A DNA stretch of 64,000 nucleotides from Gigaspora margarita (GCA_009809945.1 WTPW01000496.1:84116-148115); one strand, 5' to 3'; positions 21,555 to 33,185 are shown, counted from the first letter of the stretch. Numbers and translations are program-made. Notes: generated by a model from the sequence alone, not told the origin.

Positions 21555-22299
21555 TTTGTACTAGATACAATTTATATAATCTAATAAAATTGTAACTAGT
21601 ATATACATAAGAACAAAATTATTTTGGGTTTGAAAACCCGAAATTAAAATTTGAAGACGAAATTGTTTTTGACTTATTTTACTTGAAAGACAAAATTATT
21701 TGATACTTTTTTTGAATAAACGAAATTATAAGGAACATATCTATATAAATTTATTTGCTCTTCTTTATAAAAAATTTTAATTTTCTCTAATAAAGACGAA
21801 ATAAGCCTTTTTCAAAAATCAATTTCGGTGGCATCACTAATCTAGTACAAATTATTATTGAAACCCAATACCAGATTTTTTCTTAACAATACTCAAATAA
21901 AATCTGACTTAATCTATGAATAAGTCATACTTTTGAGCATATATAAGCAGATTTTACTCTTTCACTCAAAAAAATATATCATTCTTTTTTTAAATTATGT
22001 TAGTTTATTAGACTTATATTTCATTTATATTTTATTTAATCATTATTTATCAATTATTATTCCATATTAGATATTTATAGGTAAAATATATATAAAGAAA
22101 TATTTCTCTTCTCTTTCTTTTCTTTTAATAAATAAACTGAACAATTGATATTTTAATCAGGTACATTTTTGTTATTTTTTTTGGTCTTTTTAACAAAATG
22201 TATAAAAAATTCCTATAAAATTAATATAATATTCAAATTTTATTCTATTTCCCTACCTACATCTTCTCATTAAACTATTGTTCAACACTAATGCTACTG
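21555..22299. other. gene-free AT-rich stretch
   Basis: Repeated words of the type GACGAAATTGTTTTTGACTT, AAGACAAAATTATTTGATAC and ACGAAATTATAAGGAAC occur at 21610-21800. No gene, and no ends of an element could be fixed. Confidence 0.4.
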
Positions 22300-23018
22300 C
22301 AAAGAAATTGAAGTTATATTTGATTAACAACATTTATAGGATTAAATAAATGAGATAGTTGAAGCTGAAGTTACAGGTTTAGATCTAGTTTCAGGTTTAT
22401 TATATAATAGAAGTTATAAACATTCATATAGTTATTTTAAATCTCCTAATAAAAGAGCTCTGCTAATTTGCATAAATATAAAAAGCTATTTTTATTTTTA
22501 TTATAAGGCTTTTCAATAGATTGATTTGTCTAATAAAATTTTTATATTGAGATAAATTTTTTAAAACAAGTGGTATATTCTTTGACAAAAGGATCGAAAT
22601 TCAACCCAAATATGTGCTCTAATAATGCCTATAATTATAGTGAAAACAGAAACTTTAAAGATACTAATGGCACTACTAAACTTTCTTGTCCATTTAATAA
22701 TATTGGTCTTTCTGAACTTAATACTCTTCAAAACCAAAATTCTGACTCTAATATACAAAACAAAACCAAAAACCATCAACTACTACTATTAAAATTTAAA
22801 AAAAATAAAAAAAGAGACAACAAAATAATAATAAAACCAATAATAATAATTAGCAAAAACTATCAGTAAGCCTAAAACCATCTACCAAATATACAAGAAA
22901 GTTATATAAATTGTTAAAAAATATAAATAAAAAACTATATAAACTGTTTCATGTATAATATTATAATTTATAAGTAAAAAAAGCTATTAGTTAAATTATT
23001 GTTTAATTGAATATAGTA

Positions 23019-23214
23019 CAGTTAACCTCCTATAAGATCACCTCCCCCACAATCATATCATATAAAAACCCCTCTCTATGTTACATTTTTGTTAAAGTTA
23101 ATTTACTATTAAATATATAAAAAAATACCTTTATAAAAGCACAATTACTTTAATAAGCCCATTTTAAAAAAGTTCTTAAGTCAAAAAACATGTGATCTTA
23201 TAGAAGATCGACTG
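23019..23214. mobile_element. TA-target MITE, CAGTTAACC ends
   Basis: Ends CAGTTAACCTCC and, inversely, GATCGACTG, flanked by TA at 23017-23018 and 23215-23216. Related to 3974-4157 (shared CAATCATATCATA, TTTACTATTAAATATATAAA and AAAAGCACAA). Confidence 0.7.
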
Positions 23215-23789
23215 TATAAGATAATTCAAATTTTAAATAGGCTTGAAGATACTTTAAGTCTCAATGCAACAAAATAATTAGAAATCTTATATTACATAAA
23301 CAAAAATATTATACTAGTAATTGTTAAAGCTTTGAAAGGTTGATTTGGTATAAATTAAGTGAGATAAAGTATATTCTCTAAAACCTCAACTATTATTGCC
23401 ATAAAAAATTCTATCGATCAAATTTAGAGAAGTCAAAAGCTAACAAATAGCAGAAAGGAATAAATATATATTATAGTGAAGTAAGTATTTTTTTTATACA
23501 AATAAATATTGATTTACTAGTATTAGTTATAGATTATTGAATAACTATTTGTGAACTAATCTATGTTTAATTTATAAAAAATAAGGCAACCAGTTTGAGA
23601 TATTAATTATATGATTAATAACAACAATATAAATTTCCAAGATCTTGCTTCTTTTATTAATTAGAATGACTTTAAAGCTAATCTTGAAGATATAATTAAT
23701 AAGAGGTACTTTTATTTAGATAAAATTTTAAAAACAGATACAAAAAGAATAGATTTAAAATAACAATTAAAAATACATCTGGTAAACAA

Positions 23790-24086
23790 GAACTCTGGAC
23801 ATCTAGTACAGAGATCATACTTAATTTTTTTAGCAAAAACTTCTAAAATCTGAAAAGCAAAAAAAAAGTTTTTGGCAATTAACTTGGCAACTAGTAGTCC
23901 AATTTGAATAAACTTTTTTTAAAAATGAAGCTCTCAGTGAGGCACATCTAATAAAAAAACGTTCATTCAATTCTGATCACTAGATCAAAAGTTATTTAAA
24001 AAAATGTATGTTGTCATTTTTAGCAAATTGGGCCAAAATTGGACAAAATCCAGTTATGACCTATATGAGAGATGTCCAGGGTCTGT
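23790..24086 (-). mobile_element. 290-bp dispersed DNA element, copy 2
   Basis: Reverse-oriented copy of the element at 37888-38178. End words CTGGACATCTAGTACAGAG and GAGAGATGTCCAGGGTCT are inverted. A short duplication gtaaacaa flanks it (23782-23789, 24087-24094). The interior contains the inverted pair GTTCATTCAATTCTGATCAC / AATTTGAATAAAC. Confidence 0.65.
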
Positions 24087-24574
24087 GTAAACAAAAAAAA
24101 AAATTGCTATGTAATTCATATTTATAACAAGCTATAGAGGTATCAAAAAGTAAGTAATTATTATTATAATTGTAATTTATTAATTTTTTATAATGGTTTT
24201 TTTTATTTTATATTACAATAAGGTTAAAAAAATTCTTCAGCTTGATGAAATAGAAAAAAAAAAGCCTTATATTAAATGCTTAAAAAAAAATAGTATAACA
24301 ATGTAAAGTGAGCAGATAAATCAAAACTACTGCTAGAAGCTTCAGTTTGATCTATTTTAGTTTCTAATTATTTCAATGAAGAAGCTGATAATACTAAGAA
24401 AGTTGATAAAACTATCTTTGCAGGTGTCAGTAGCAATAACCATGGTAATGGGATTGGAAATGGAAATGGGAGTGGTAGTGGAATTGGAAATAGAAAAAAA
24501 GTATAAGTAGAAGTAGAGGTAATAGTGGAATAAAAGTGGTGATAATAATAGTAGTAGTAGTATGAAAAGTATAT

Positions 24575-25860
24575 AGTTTTCTTGCAATTTAGGTCAAAAT
24601 AAGATACCTTTTATGTATGTTAATATGCCTACTGGTATATTGGTTTTAAATTTAAATGTTTTTAATTAGTCTTTGATTCAAACAGAAATTTAGAGGAAAT
24701 AAAAAACTTTTCAGGAATATTTAGAATCAAAATCAATATACTGGTAGGCCTATTAATATACATGATAGATATCTTAATTAATCCTAAAGAGTATTTGGTT
24801 TTCTTGCAATTTAGATCAAAAATAAAAGTTCTGCGGGTCGATAGCATAGCGGTTATGCTCCCAGGATGCAAATCGAAGGTTGCCAGTTCAATTCCCCTCA
24901 GAGGCGATAATGCAAAAACCAGCTGGTTAAAAAGAAAATCTGTGAACCTGTGGTTTGTCAGCTGGCCAGAAAATCAGAGGGCTTAATTAGGCAATTCCTG
25001 TAGCTGGGTTGCAGGTATGGCAGCTAGTATAGAACCTGCAGGCAGACTACTTAAATTAGGCACCAAAAGTGCACGTGTGGCTAGATGCGTCCTCATCTAT
25101 GGTTGGGTTTTCTGTCAGCGTTTATGGGTTGCCTTAATTGAGCAGTTACCGCGATCAAATCTGGGTGGCGAAGCGAAATGAGTTAGAACCTGATTTGGAT
25201 TAACCAAAGTCATGAGATGTAATACAAGGCCTAAGTCTGAGAAGATATTACATGAACTCGTGGCGCAATCATTCTGAGGTGGTGTCCATTTGTACCAACA
25301 TCAATCTGGTGACGATTGTCTGAAGGCGGTATTGGGAGGGTAAAACTCGGTGCCCACTGGGCATTTGGGTGGCCTGAAATAGAGCTAGCCAAATGTATGC
25401 TTACCAAAATAGTTTAATATGTAAATTTGTTAATTAATAATTAATAAAGTATTAAAAGCACCCGTAAGCATTCAGTGCAAGTTTAAAAAAAAAAAAAGAT
25501 CAAAAATAAAATACCTTTTGTATATATTAATATGCCTACTGGTACATTGATTTTAAATCTAAATATTTCTAATTAGTCTCTGATTTTAAACAGAAATTTG
25601 GTAGAAATAAGAGATTTTTTAGAAATATTAGGATCAAAATAAATATACTGTAGGCCTATTAATATATATAATAGGTATCTTAATTAATCCTAAAGAGTAT
25701 TTGGTTTTCTTGCAATTTAGATTAAAATAAGATGCCTATTATGTATGTTAATAGGCCTACTAGTATATCGATTTTGATCCTAAATATTTTCAAAAAGTCT
25801 TTTATTTTTACCAAATTTCTGTTTAAAATCAAAGACTAATCAGGAACATTTAGAATCTTC
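24575..25860. repeat. 222-bp tandem repeat, three units, interrupted by a SINE
   Basis: The word CTTGCAATTTAG begins units at 24581, 24803 and 25709. The first spacing is 222 bp; the second is 906 bp, which is 222 bp plus exactly the 684 bp added by the SINE insertion with its TSD. Each unit contains an internal inverted repeat (AGATACCTTTTATGTATGTT against TACATGATAGATATCTTA), so each is an imperfect palindrome. A partial unit, with inverted segments, trails off to about 25860. Confidence 0.8.
24828..25496 (+). mobile_element. SINE with type-B tRNA head, mosaic body, 15-bp TSD
   Basis: Head with A box TAGCATAGCGG (24842-24852) and B box AGTTCAATTCC (24885-24895), then a body and an A-rich tail ending at 25496. 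A perfect 15-bp duplication, agatcaaaaataaaa, lies at 24813-24827 and 25497-25511. The middle (25006-25020, GGGTTGCAGGTATGG) matches the type-A SINEs, while the distal part (about 25165-25260) matches the type-B SINE at 1527-2054, so this copy joins modules of both families. Confidence 0.88.
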
Positions 25861-26086
25861 CTATTAGTAATTTTCTATATAAGTATCATATTGCTATAGA
25901 AAACCTATTGAGAACTTGATTATTGTCTGAAATAGTTTTATTTGATCTGTGAAATAAGCTATTCAGGCTCATGAATATTTACATTTATTTATATTAATTT
26001 AGTCTGTATGTATAAAGAACACTAATATAAATACTCATTAGAAAATTTTTAAATAATGATTACAATCAATTAAAAGTAATTAATTA
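25861..26086. other. AT-rich spacer
   Basis: No assignable feature. Confidence 0.4.
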
Positions 26087-26514
26087 TTCCTTAATGTATA
26101 AGCAATTGCAAGCAAATTTGCTTACAGTTTTTAGTATAAATTTATTTCTAATCTACTTTTTAAAAATTTAAAATATTAAATAAATTTTTTTTTATTAAAA
26201 TTTTAAATATAATAGTATTATTAAATTTTATATTATATAGAAAAATTTTTGGTTTATTTATTAACTTAAAATAGGTTATTTTTTTAAAAAAATTATTAAT
26301 TAGTTAAAAAAATTATTTGCTACTATATAAAAACTATAAATATTAGTTTTAAACTTATGATTTTTAGTTCAAAATTAAAGCTTATATAAAAAATAACTTA
26401 TTTTCAATATAAAAATTTTAATATTTTATTGGAAAATAAATTTAGTAAGATCTGCATAGATCTCTAATTTGAATTTTTTTATATATTTTATATTTATAAT
26501 AGCTTGTTATCTAG

Positions 26515-27110
26515 TAGTTAAAATTTAACGATTTTGGTACCATTTGAATTATCTGATCAAGACGAATCAAATGGTACCAAAATTGTTAAATTTTGATCAC
26601 TATATCACAAGTTATAGCTATTAATTCAAATTTTATAAAAACTTAATAATCTTGTGATACATTGATCAGAATTTAATAATTTTGGTACCATTCAATTCAT
26701 CTTGATGAGACAGTTCGAATAGTACCAAAATCATTAAATTTTGATTACTAGATCCTGAAATATTCGCAAAAAGCTATTTGCAGCACAGTTTTGCATAGGA
26801 ATTTATCAAAAACAATGTGAATTTCATTACAAAACTGTATCATTTTGCAAATATCTCAGGATCTAGTAATTATAATTTAACGATTTTGGTACTATTTGTA
26901 CCATCTTATCAAGATAAATTGAATGGTACCAAAATCATTAAATTCTGGACAATGTGATACAAGATCGTCAAGTTTTTATAAAATTTGGACTAATAATTAT
27001 AACTTGCAATTTAGTGATCAGAATTTAATGATTTTAGTACCATCTGATTTGCCTTGATGAGACAATTCGAATGGTCCAAAATTGTTAAATTCTGATTGCT
27101 AGATTGCAAG
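26515..27110. repeat. array of four hairpin units (GGTACC-type)
   Basis: Units near 26515-26620, 26655-26760, 26863-26975 and 27010-27110. Each is an imperfect inverted repeat: AATTTAACGATTTTGGTACC on one arm, AATGGTACCAAAATTGTTAA on the other, with a loop holding GATGA-like words, bounded by CTAGAT/AGTGATCA words. Similar units occur at 53283-53580, 59370-59442 plus 61594-61640, and 61840-62300. Confidence 0.7.
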
Positions 27111-27232
27111 TTATTATAATTTTGTAAAGTTAAATTTGACAAATTTGCTCCAAATTTGTTTTTTTTTGATACTCAAAAATTTTTTGATAAAATTTAAAAA
27201 TTTTTTAAATAAAATTACTTAAATAATATATA

Positions 27233-27925
27233 CAGTATGGAATAGTAAAAGACATCCAATCTATACATATAGGCGCCAATTTTGGGTGCTTACATAATAA
27301 ATTCTGATTGGCTAATTTTTGTGCAATCGAATTTGATTGGCTAAAACCTATATGGGATGCCTCATATTAAAAAGGCCATTTTGACATATAGCTTATTTTG
27401 AGATAATTGAGTTTAATCATTTGTTTTGATTTTTGGACTGATCCGGGATTCAGCAAATTTCACGATTTTGATTGGTTAAAGATTACAGGTTACTATTGGG
27501 TAATCTCATGATGTGCTTGTCCTTAGGCAGACTCGTGTAATTTTTCTTTTACATTACCTCCATTTTTTATTATGCAAATCGACCTTCATTTATAATTAAA
27601 AATGTCAATCATGTCGAAATTTACATGAATCTAATAAAAACTCATTTTTCAAAAACATTACAAAATGGGCCTTTTTAATATGAGGCACTCCATATATGTT
27701 TTCTTTTTTTCTATATTAAACACCAATTTTTTTGAACTCATATAAACTTTAATGCCTTATAACTTCCTTAAAATTAAAAATAAGAAAAATTCATCTGACA
27801 GAAATGTAGTTTATCTAAAAATCTATCAATTTGTCAGAGGGTTTTTGTTTAATTTTTTTTAAAAAAGTTATAACAATTTAAAGTTTTACTAATAACGAGT
27901 GGATGTCTTTTACTGTCCGGTACTG
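27233..27925. mobile_element. Tc1/mariner-like element, 693 bp (nested, level 2)
   Basis: Ends CAGTATGGAATAGTAAAAGA and, inversely, CTTTTACTGTCCGGTACTG, with TA duplications (27231-27232, 27926-27927). CAGT next to TA is typical of Tc1/mariner ends. It contains the insertion 27355-27690. No transposase. Confidence 0.75.
27355..27690. mobile_element. hAT-like MITE, 336 bp (nested, level 3)
   Basis: Ends GGATGCCTCATATTAAAAAG and, inversely, CTTTTTAATATGAGGCACTC. Near-identical 8-bp flanks cctatatg (27347-27354) and catatatg (27691-27698). An uninterrupted relative of the host sequence lies at about 45215-45460 (AATTGGCTAATTTTTGTATA ... AAATACCAAATTTTTTGAAT), which supports the boundaries. Confidence 0.75.
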
Positions 27926-28024
27926 TATATATAGTATATTATTAATAAATTTTTAGTTTATTCAAAAAATTTTAAATATTTTTCAAAATTGCAGGCAAAT
28001 TTGCCTGCAAAACCGTTTAAGGGA

Positions 28025-28498
28025 TAATTTTTATTGAGAAATAGTGAAATCTGCTTTGTAGAATCGGGTTAGGGTGAAATTCGCGTTTTATTATATTTTT
28101 ATTATATAAAAGCGGATTTCACCCTCATGTGATGATTATAGCAGGTTTCACTATTTCATAACTCAGGTTTCACCCTGTCGTGTTATATTCGTTATAATCG
28201 ATGGCAATAACCCCTGAAGCCGTAATCGATATCCACCCTATTTTGAAAATTTCCTGATGTTAAAATAAAAGATAGGTTATTCAATTTCATGAAAATTTAC
28301 AAAGTTTATTTTTATTTACGTTAATTTAGTACGTGAGTATAATATTTTAGGTATTTAGAATAAGCTTTTCATGAATATTTACTATTTTAATTTCATTTTA
28401 TTCATGTTAATTTAGTTTGAATATAAAGAACGTTAAATATTTAAAATAAACGATTCAAGTTCAAGAATATTTAGTTTGATCAAAATCCGAAAAATCCT
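28025..28498. other. spacer with a short palindromic unit
   Basis: At 28045-28180 the words GGTTAGGGTGAAATTCGCG, GCGGATTTCACCCTC and CAGGTTTCACCCTG form inverted pairs, probably a small eroded inverted-repeat element. No gene. Confidence 0.45.
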
Positions 28499-28731
28499 AA
28501 TAAACCGACAGTCAAAATCTCAACAATCAAAATTGGCATTAATAAAAAATGTCGGGAGGGTAATTTTACTATATATCATGCCCTAAACCTAACCAAAACT
28601 AACCATTACTCTAACTTAATAAGAAACATATGAGTTTTGGTTGTGTGAACATGTGGCAGCATAACATGTATTAAAATTTTCAAATGTCGGAATTTTTAAC
28701 TGTCGAGATTTTTTGTCGGGATTTTAGTAGT
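28499..28731. mobile_element. inverted-repeat MITE, CTAATAAACCGACA type
   Basis: The left segment CCGACAGTCAAAATCTCAAC, and then AATGTCGGGAGG, is answered inversely on the right by AATGTCGGAATTTTTAACTG with TCGAGATTTTTTGTCGGGAT. Outer TSD not clear. Confidence 0.5.
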
Positions 28732-28828
28732 GCTCGGAACCGTAGGTCTACTATCCGGATATCCGAACAGTTAACCCGATATCCGGATGAGATAATAACG
28801 ATTATCATCAGATTAAACGTGTAAATAT

Positions 28829-28999
28829 CGTGCCTGAAATTGACACTTGCTTGAAATTGTAACTTCAGGTGCCTGAAATCGTATTTGATTAAAATTATCA
28901 CCTGAAATTAGATTATCGTGCACGCGTCAGAAGGTAATTTTAGGCAAGTACAACTTCAGTGCCTAAATTGTAACTTCAGTAAGTGTTAACTTCAGGCAC
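28829..28999. mobile_element. inverted-repeat MITE, CGTGCCTGAA ends
   Basis: CGTGCCTGAAATTGACACTT at the left and AAGTGTTAACTTCAGGCACG at the right are inverted copies. The interior repeats GTAACTTCAGGTGCC-like words in both orientations. No TSD could be fixed. Confidence 0.55.
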
Positions 29000-29439
29000 G
29001 AATTAATTGATTCACGTATGAGCGAAAATTTACTATTTAACTTCATCATATCACGTTAATATAGTCGATGAGTATAAAGAATATTAATCTAAATATTTAA
29101 AATAAGCTATTAAAAGTACACCTATTTGTCATCCCTTGGCAAACAATGCCCGGGAAATAATAATAATAACAAAAAAAAAAGAAGCTATTTAAGTTCACGA
29201 TATTAACTATTGGATCTTATAATTTTCGCATAAGCGAAAAATCGCCACCCATAAGACCATGTGTAACGTAAAATCAAAACAATAAAATAATACATAACAG
29301 ATAAAGTGATAGTTTAAGTTTAAGGTAAAGGTTAACATTAGATCGGGGATTATTTAATTTAATTTTATTCACATTAATTAGTCGGTAAACACAAAATTAT
29401 TTGCATTCAAATTTAGGATCGCATAAATAAATATAATTC

Positions 29440-30524
29440 AAGAGACTCTAATTATGGAAAATGTACACATTGTATAAATATAACACATATAAAGCATGAC
29501 TTGCATAAAAGGATTTCAACTTAGAACTAAGTTACTGTATGAAGATGAAATGGATTCTATTAAACAAACTAAATAATATTAAAAAAATTGGCGAAGGAGG
29601 ATTTGGCTCTATGCTTTCTGCAACCTGGCTGGATGGCATACGAAAAATTAATTATGATTCAGGTAATTGTACAAAAGTATGTGAACCATCTAGCACCGTT
29701 GCACTTAAAACCTTGTCAGGTTCTAAGGAACCTTCTTGGTTCTTTAAGAGAAACAAGTTAATCATTATTTATAATATTTCATTTTACACAAAATTGAACT
29801 AACACATTTATATAAATTTATAAGTTTGATAATATTGTGAAATTTAGATTGTTCGTAATCGTCTAAAAGCTTATGAATTGACTCAAAACACAGAAACAAA
29901 CGAATGTTTGACGGCATTTCAATATATTGAGAACGGACGTCTTCATAAGTGTTTAAGAAAAAATTTTCAAGATTTTACCTGGAAAAAAAACTAAATTAAA
30001 TACTTGAGGATATTTTATACAACTTCTTTGTAATTCATAATGCGGAATAAATTCATGTAGACTTTCACAATGGTAATATTTTGCAAGAAGAATGAATTAA
30101 TAAGAATATGCAATTCTTACATCTCAGACCTGAGAAATTTATGGAATTATGTCATATGTCGTTCCAGAAGTTTTATTAGGTCAAAAAGTTTATAACCAAA
30201 ATTGTTATTTATGGCTTTGTCAGAGATGACAACTGAACAAAGACCTTTTGATCAATTTGATGATAAAATTGCAATAAACAGTGTTGGCACTTGGTATATG
30301 TCCATATTTTTTAAAAAATTTGGACTATGTCCAAACCTATATGTCCATGTCCATAAATTACTATGTCCATATTTGTCCATATTATTTTTAATATGTCCAA
30401 ATGTCCATATTGCCCAACACTGGCAATAAATGTTGTTTTATTTGGCGGCCAGAATTTGCTCTTGAAACACTAGATCTTTATTATATTGAATTAGCTAAGT
30501 AATTTATTGATTCTAATTCTAATT

Positions 30525-30567
<43 letters not shown>

Positions 30568-30850
30568 CAACTTAATGCTTTGAGTATTTATGAAAAACTC
30601 TGTGGATGTGAAAGAATAAAAGTTCAAATAATGCAGACAAAATTAAAAATTCTTAGATGCAACTAAAAAATTGCCCAATTATTTCATCAAAGCACTCTGC
30701 TTTATGTTATACTTGCAAAATTATAAATACCAGCAATTAAAGGTATTTATTATAATTGTGTTATACAAAAGTGAACCTAATGACTCTGTTGAAGTTCCTC
30801 TTGATAAGTATTATATTGAATTTACAGCATCACGTATATATTCATAATAA
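29440..30850 (+). pseudogene. TKL-type protein kinase pseudogene
   Basis: Pieces in order match the expanded Glomeromycotina kinases. First is a CxxC ribbon remnant (YGKCTHC, about 29450). Then comes the N-lobe at 29539-29760, with glycine loop GEGGFG and the VALK lysine (VALKTL). A further N-lobe segment follows at about 29849-29990 (YELTQNTETNECLTAFQYIE), then a C-lobe piece with ALSEMTTEQRPFDQFDDKIA at 30210-30275, then RPEFALETLDLYYIELAK near 30450, and a degraded tail to about 30850 (ATKKLPNYFIKAL). Stops and frame changes separate the pieces; the catalytic-loop and DFG regions are not recognisable. A hAT MITE (30279-30422) interrupts the C-lobe, and a run of about 40 A (30525-30565) lies after it. 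It is non-functional. Confidence 0.8.
30279..30422. mobile_element. hAT-like MITE, 144 bp, inside the kinase pseudogene
   Basis: Ends CAGTGTTGG and CCAACACTG are perfect 9-bp inverted repeats, with an exact 8-bp duplication gcaataaa at 30271-30278 and 30423-30430. The interior is largely built from repeats of ATGTCCATA. Terminal words are shared with the 280-bp hAT family at 15326, 42504 and 52052. Confidence 0.88.
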
Positions 30851-31923
30851 AAATTTTATTTATACTTTATATTAATATTTGGATTATTGAATTGATCGTT
30901 TAAAAATATAAATTTTCCTAAATGCTTATTTATTTTAAAAATTTAAGCTATATTATTTTTTTTTTTTCTTTATCTGTTTTTATAGTCTCTGCAATTACTG
31001 TAGGCCACACAAAGTTGATTTTTCGTTTTGCATTACATGGAACTTGAAAACTTGGGTCGGTCGGTTTTTTTTTTTTAATTTACTGTAAATTAATAGAACA
31101 AATGTTCACATTTAAGGTTATACAAAGTTAATTTTTTGATCTTCGTTTATAAAAGCTTATACTTATTTGGCATAAATAATATCTACTGTATATATTTTAC
31201 GCGATTAGTAATCAGTAAAATCAATTATCCATAATTTACACATTCGATTATAAAAAAGGCTACGGAAATTAATCATATAGATTTAAAAATAGTCTTAAAT
31301 TACCAATTAATATTAGTGTACTTATAGCGGAATATGTGATAATTAGATTATTTTTCGCGTATCCAAATTAAGGCCAACGGTTCAGCACGTCAGAAATTAG
31401 AAATAATTCAGAATCGAAATTATATATAATAATTGAAGTATAAAAATAAATATATATATATATATATATTAACGAATAAAAACAGTAATTTTTACAGACA
31501 GTAATTTTTACAAAAAATTTAAGATCGTTCTGCCCAAATTCCCCCATCATTAGTTCCTTTGATAAATATTTCTTTGCATAATAAATATCTTTTCTTGTTA
31601 AAGGCTGTTAATGAAGTAGTCATTGATCGTACATGGTGTTTCGAACTAACAGGGCCAGCAAAATTTTTGCTTAATGGCTGTCAACAAAGTTGCCAGCAGA
31701 GGCAAATTTTTAATAGCATGCCACTTGCGCTATTCGATATAAATTTACGGGTATGCCTTGCTTGCGCCAACAACCTTAAATAACTAACCAATCATTAATT
31801 AATCACATGGAATTGACACAGGTGGAAAAATTTTTTCCCAATAAAAAAGTGGCTTAATTTTAAACTACTGTTTCGGAATACACACAATGCTCATTAATGT
31901 ACATATGTACATTCTAATTTTTA
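30851..31923. other. intergenic region upstream of OXNAD1-type gene
   Basis: AT-rich with T-tracts (30958-30968, 31065-31078) and a TA microsatellite near 31450-31470. Frames at 31368-31550 (minus) and 31559-31783 (plus) have no recognisable motif and I do not call them. The promoter of the downstream gene should lie near its 3' end. Confidence 0.45.
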
Positions 31924-33047
31924 ATGTATATAAATCTATTCAAAACTCGTTTCTTAAACACCAGATTAAAGGGAATTCAAAGATTTGTAAAACCATTCGT
32001 TTCAAAAACTGGTGATTATAAAATGTCTGAACAACAAAATTTTGAAACTGGTGAATTAATCGAGAAACCTAGTCATCTGGAGAGAACTAGTCATATTGAA
32101 AGACAAAAGGTCACATATAGAAATTTATTCTTGTTTAACATAAAATTCGGTAGCAACAATATATAATAATACTATTAATAATGTATTTACTATACTTTCC
32201 GACTTTTTCTATTCTCATATCATAAATTTTTTTTTTGTCAAAAAATTAGTCAAAAGTTCCGGCTGAAATAATTTCAATCATATCTCAAACTCCTACAATA
32301 AAATCATTTCTTTTCCGTCCTCCACCTTCATATATTCCTGAATTCTCATTTCTTCCAGGTCAATGGTTAGACGTATTTATTCCTAATGTTCCAATAGCTG
32401 GTGGTTTTTCATTAACTTCTACTCCACATCAGTACACTCTAACAAATACTTTTGAATTATCAATCAAATATTCAACTAATCCACCTGCAAAATGGTTTCA
32501 TGAAAATGCTAAAATTGGTGATAGTGTTGAAGTTAGAGTTGGTGGTGATTTCGTTTGGGATGAAAGGAAGGAACAAGAGGATGAGACTGAATGTGTTTTG
32601 TTTATTGCTGGAGGTGTAGGTATCAATCCTTTAATAAGTATGTTCACTTCTATTTTAGAAGCGAAAAATAATACCAATGTGAATAATATGATGGGTGTAA
32701 AGAAAATTCGATTATTATATAGTGCTAGATCCTTTAGCGAATTATTATTTTATAATCGTATTGAAAAATTACGTAAAGAATGGCCACATATTTTAGAATG
32801 TAAATATTTTTTAACAGGTGAAAATGCACCACCATCTCAATCGCCTTCCACAAATGATGAAGCCGAATTTTATTACGGACAAAGAATAAGCCAAAAAATT
32901 CTTGGTGATATTATTATGAAAGAACGTGAAAATTTAGAAAAATTGAAATGTTTTATTTGTGGTCCACCAATTATGCGAAACGATTTTATTTGTTGGTTGA
33001 AAAGTGCTGGCTTGATTGAAAAGAGGATTCTTTTAGAGAAATGGTGA
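31924..33047 (+). CDS. OXNAD1-type mitochondrial FAD/NAD(P)-binding oxidoreductase, 2 exons
   Basis: Exons 31924-32109 and 32250-33047 join in phase 0 (donor gtcaca, weak; acceptor ttag) to a 327-residue protein, close to the length of animal OXNAD1. The first 30 residues (MYINLFKTRFLNTRLKGIQR) are basic with no acidic residue, as in a mitochondrial presequence. The flavin-binding half has the PGQW.D.F.P motif at about 98-106 and GGFSLTSTP at 113-121. The NAD-binding half has IAGGVGINPLISM at about 181-193 and CGPPIM at 299-304, the usual end of ferredoxin-reductase-type domains. It should transfer electrons between NAD(P)H and a flavin; the partner is unknown. The gene is tail to tail with 33186-33752, 138 bp apart. 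Confidence 0.88.
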
Positions 33048-33185
33048 TTAGATAAATAACATTTACATAATATTTTAGGGATGAGTTGTTTATTGACGAA
33101 TAACAAATATATATATATATATATACTTTATAAAATTATACTCTGATTAATTTTAATTTAATTTTTATAAATTTTCGTGACATAA

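Larger units (their letters stand above)
22300..24570 (+). pseudogene. decayed coding-like region, family unknown
   Basis: Patches read like protein on the plus strand but are broken everywhere. One patch is at about 22355-22560, a second is a 99-codon frame at 22570-22869 containing GSKFNPNMCSNNAYNYSENR, a third is at about 23615-23760 (NFQDLASFIN.. ANLEDIINKRYF), and a fourth at 24370-24500 ends in a Gly/Asn/Ser-rich tract. The order suggests one ancient gene or element body cut by the MITEs at 23019-23214 and 23790-24086. I do not recognise the family and assign no function. Confidence 0.3.
26087..28024. mobile_element. TA-target (mariner-like) element, 1.94 kb, with hairpin array and nested elements
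   Basis: Ends TTCCTTAATG... and ...CGTTTAAGGGA flanked by TA (26085-26086, 28025-28026). Next to each end is the palindrome GCAAGCAAATTTGCTT / GCAGGCAAATTTGCCTGC. The same terminal design bounds 57243-57902. The left half carries four hairpin units (26515-27110), and the right part holds the nested elements 27233-27925 and 27355-27690. No transposase frame recognised. Confidence 0.7.

Noticed and set aside
22300-24570. Assigning the decayed coding-like patches to a named gene or element family
   Set aside because: Only fragments are readable and none carries a diagnostic motif.
24842-24895. Possible functional tRNA genes at the A/B-box sites (also 1986-2040, 21471-21535, 36421-36485, 46414-46477)
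   Set aside because: Each is followed by a long body, A-tail and flanking TSD, so they are SINE heads; acceptor stems do not close as in a working tRNA.
26515-27110. CRISPR-like array
   Set aside because: The repeats are long imperfect hairpins with unequal spacing, in a eukaryotic transposon context; no cas genes.
30525-30565. Poly-A run as the tail of a processed kinase retrocopy
   Set aside because: Kinase C-terminal sequence continues after the run, no TSD was found, and the pieces before it look exon-like; more likely slippage or a short insertion.
31559-31783. Short plus-strand gene upstream of the OXNAD1-type gene
   Set aside because: 74 codons with no domain, no splice partner that I could join, and no composition change; could be chance.
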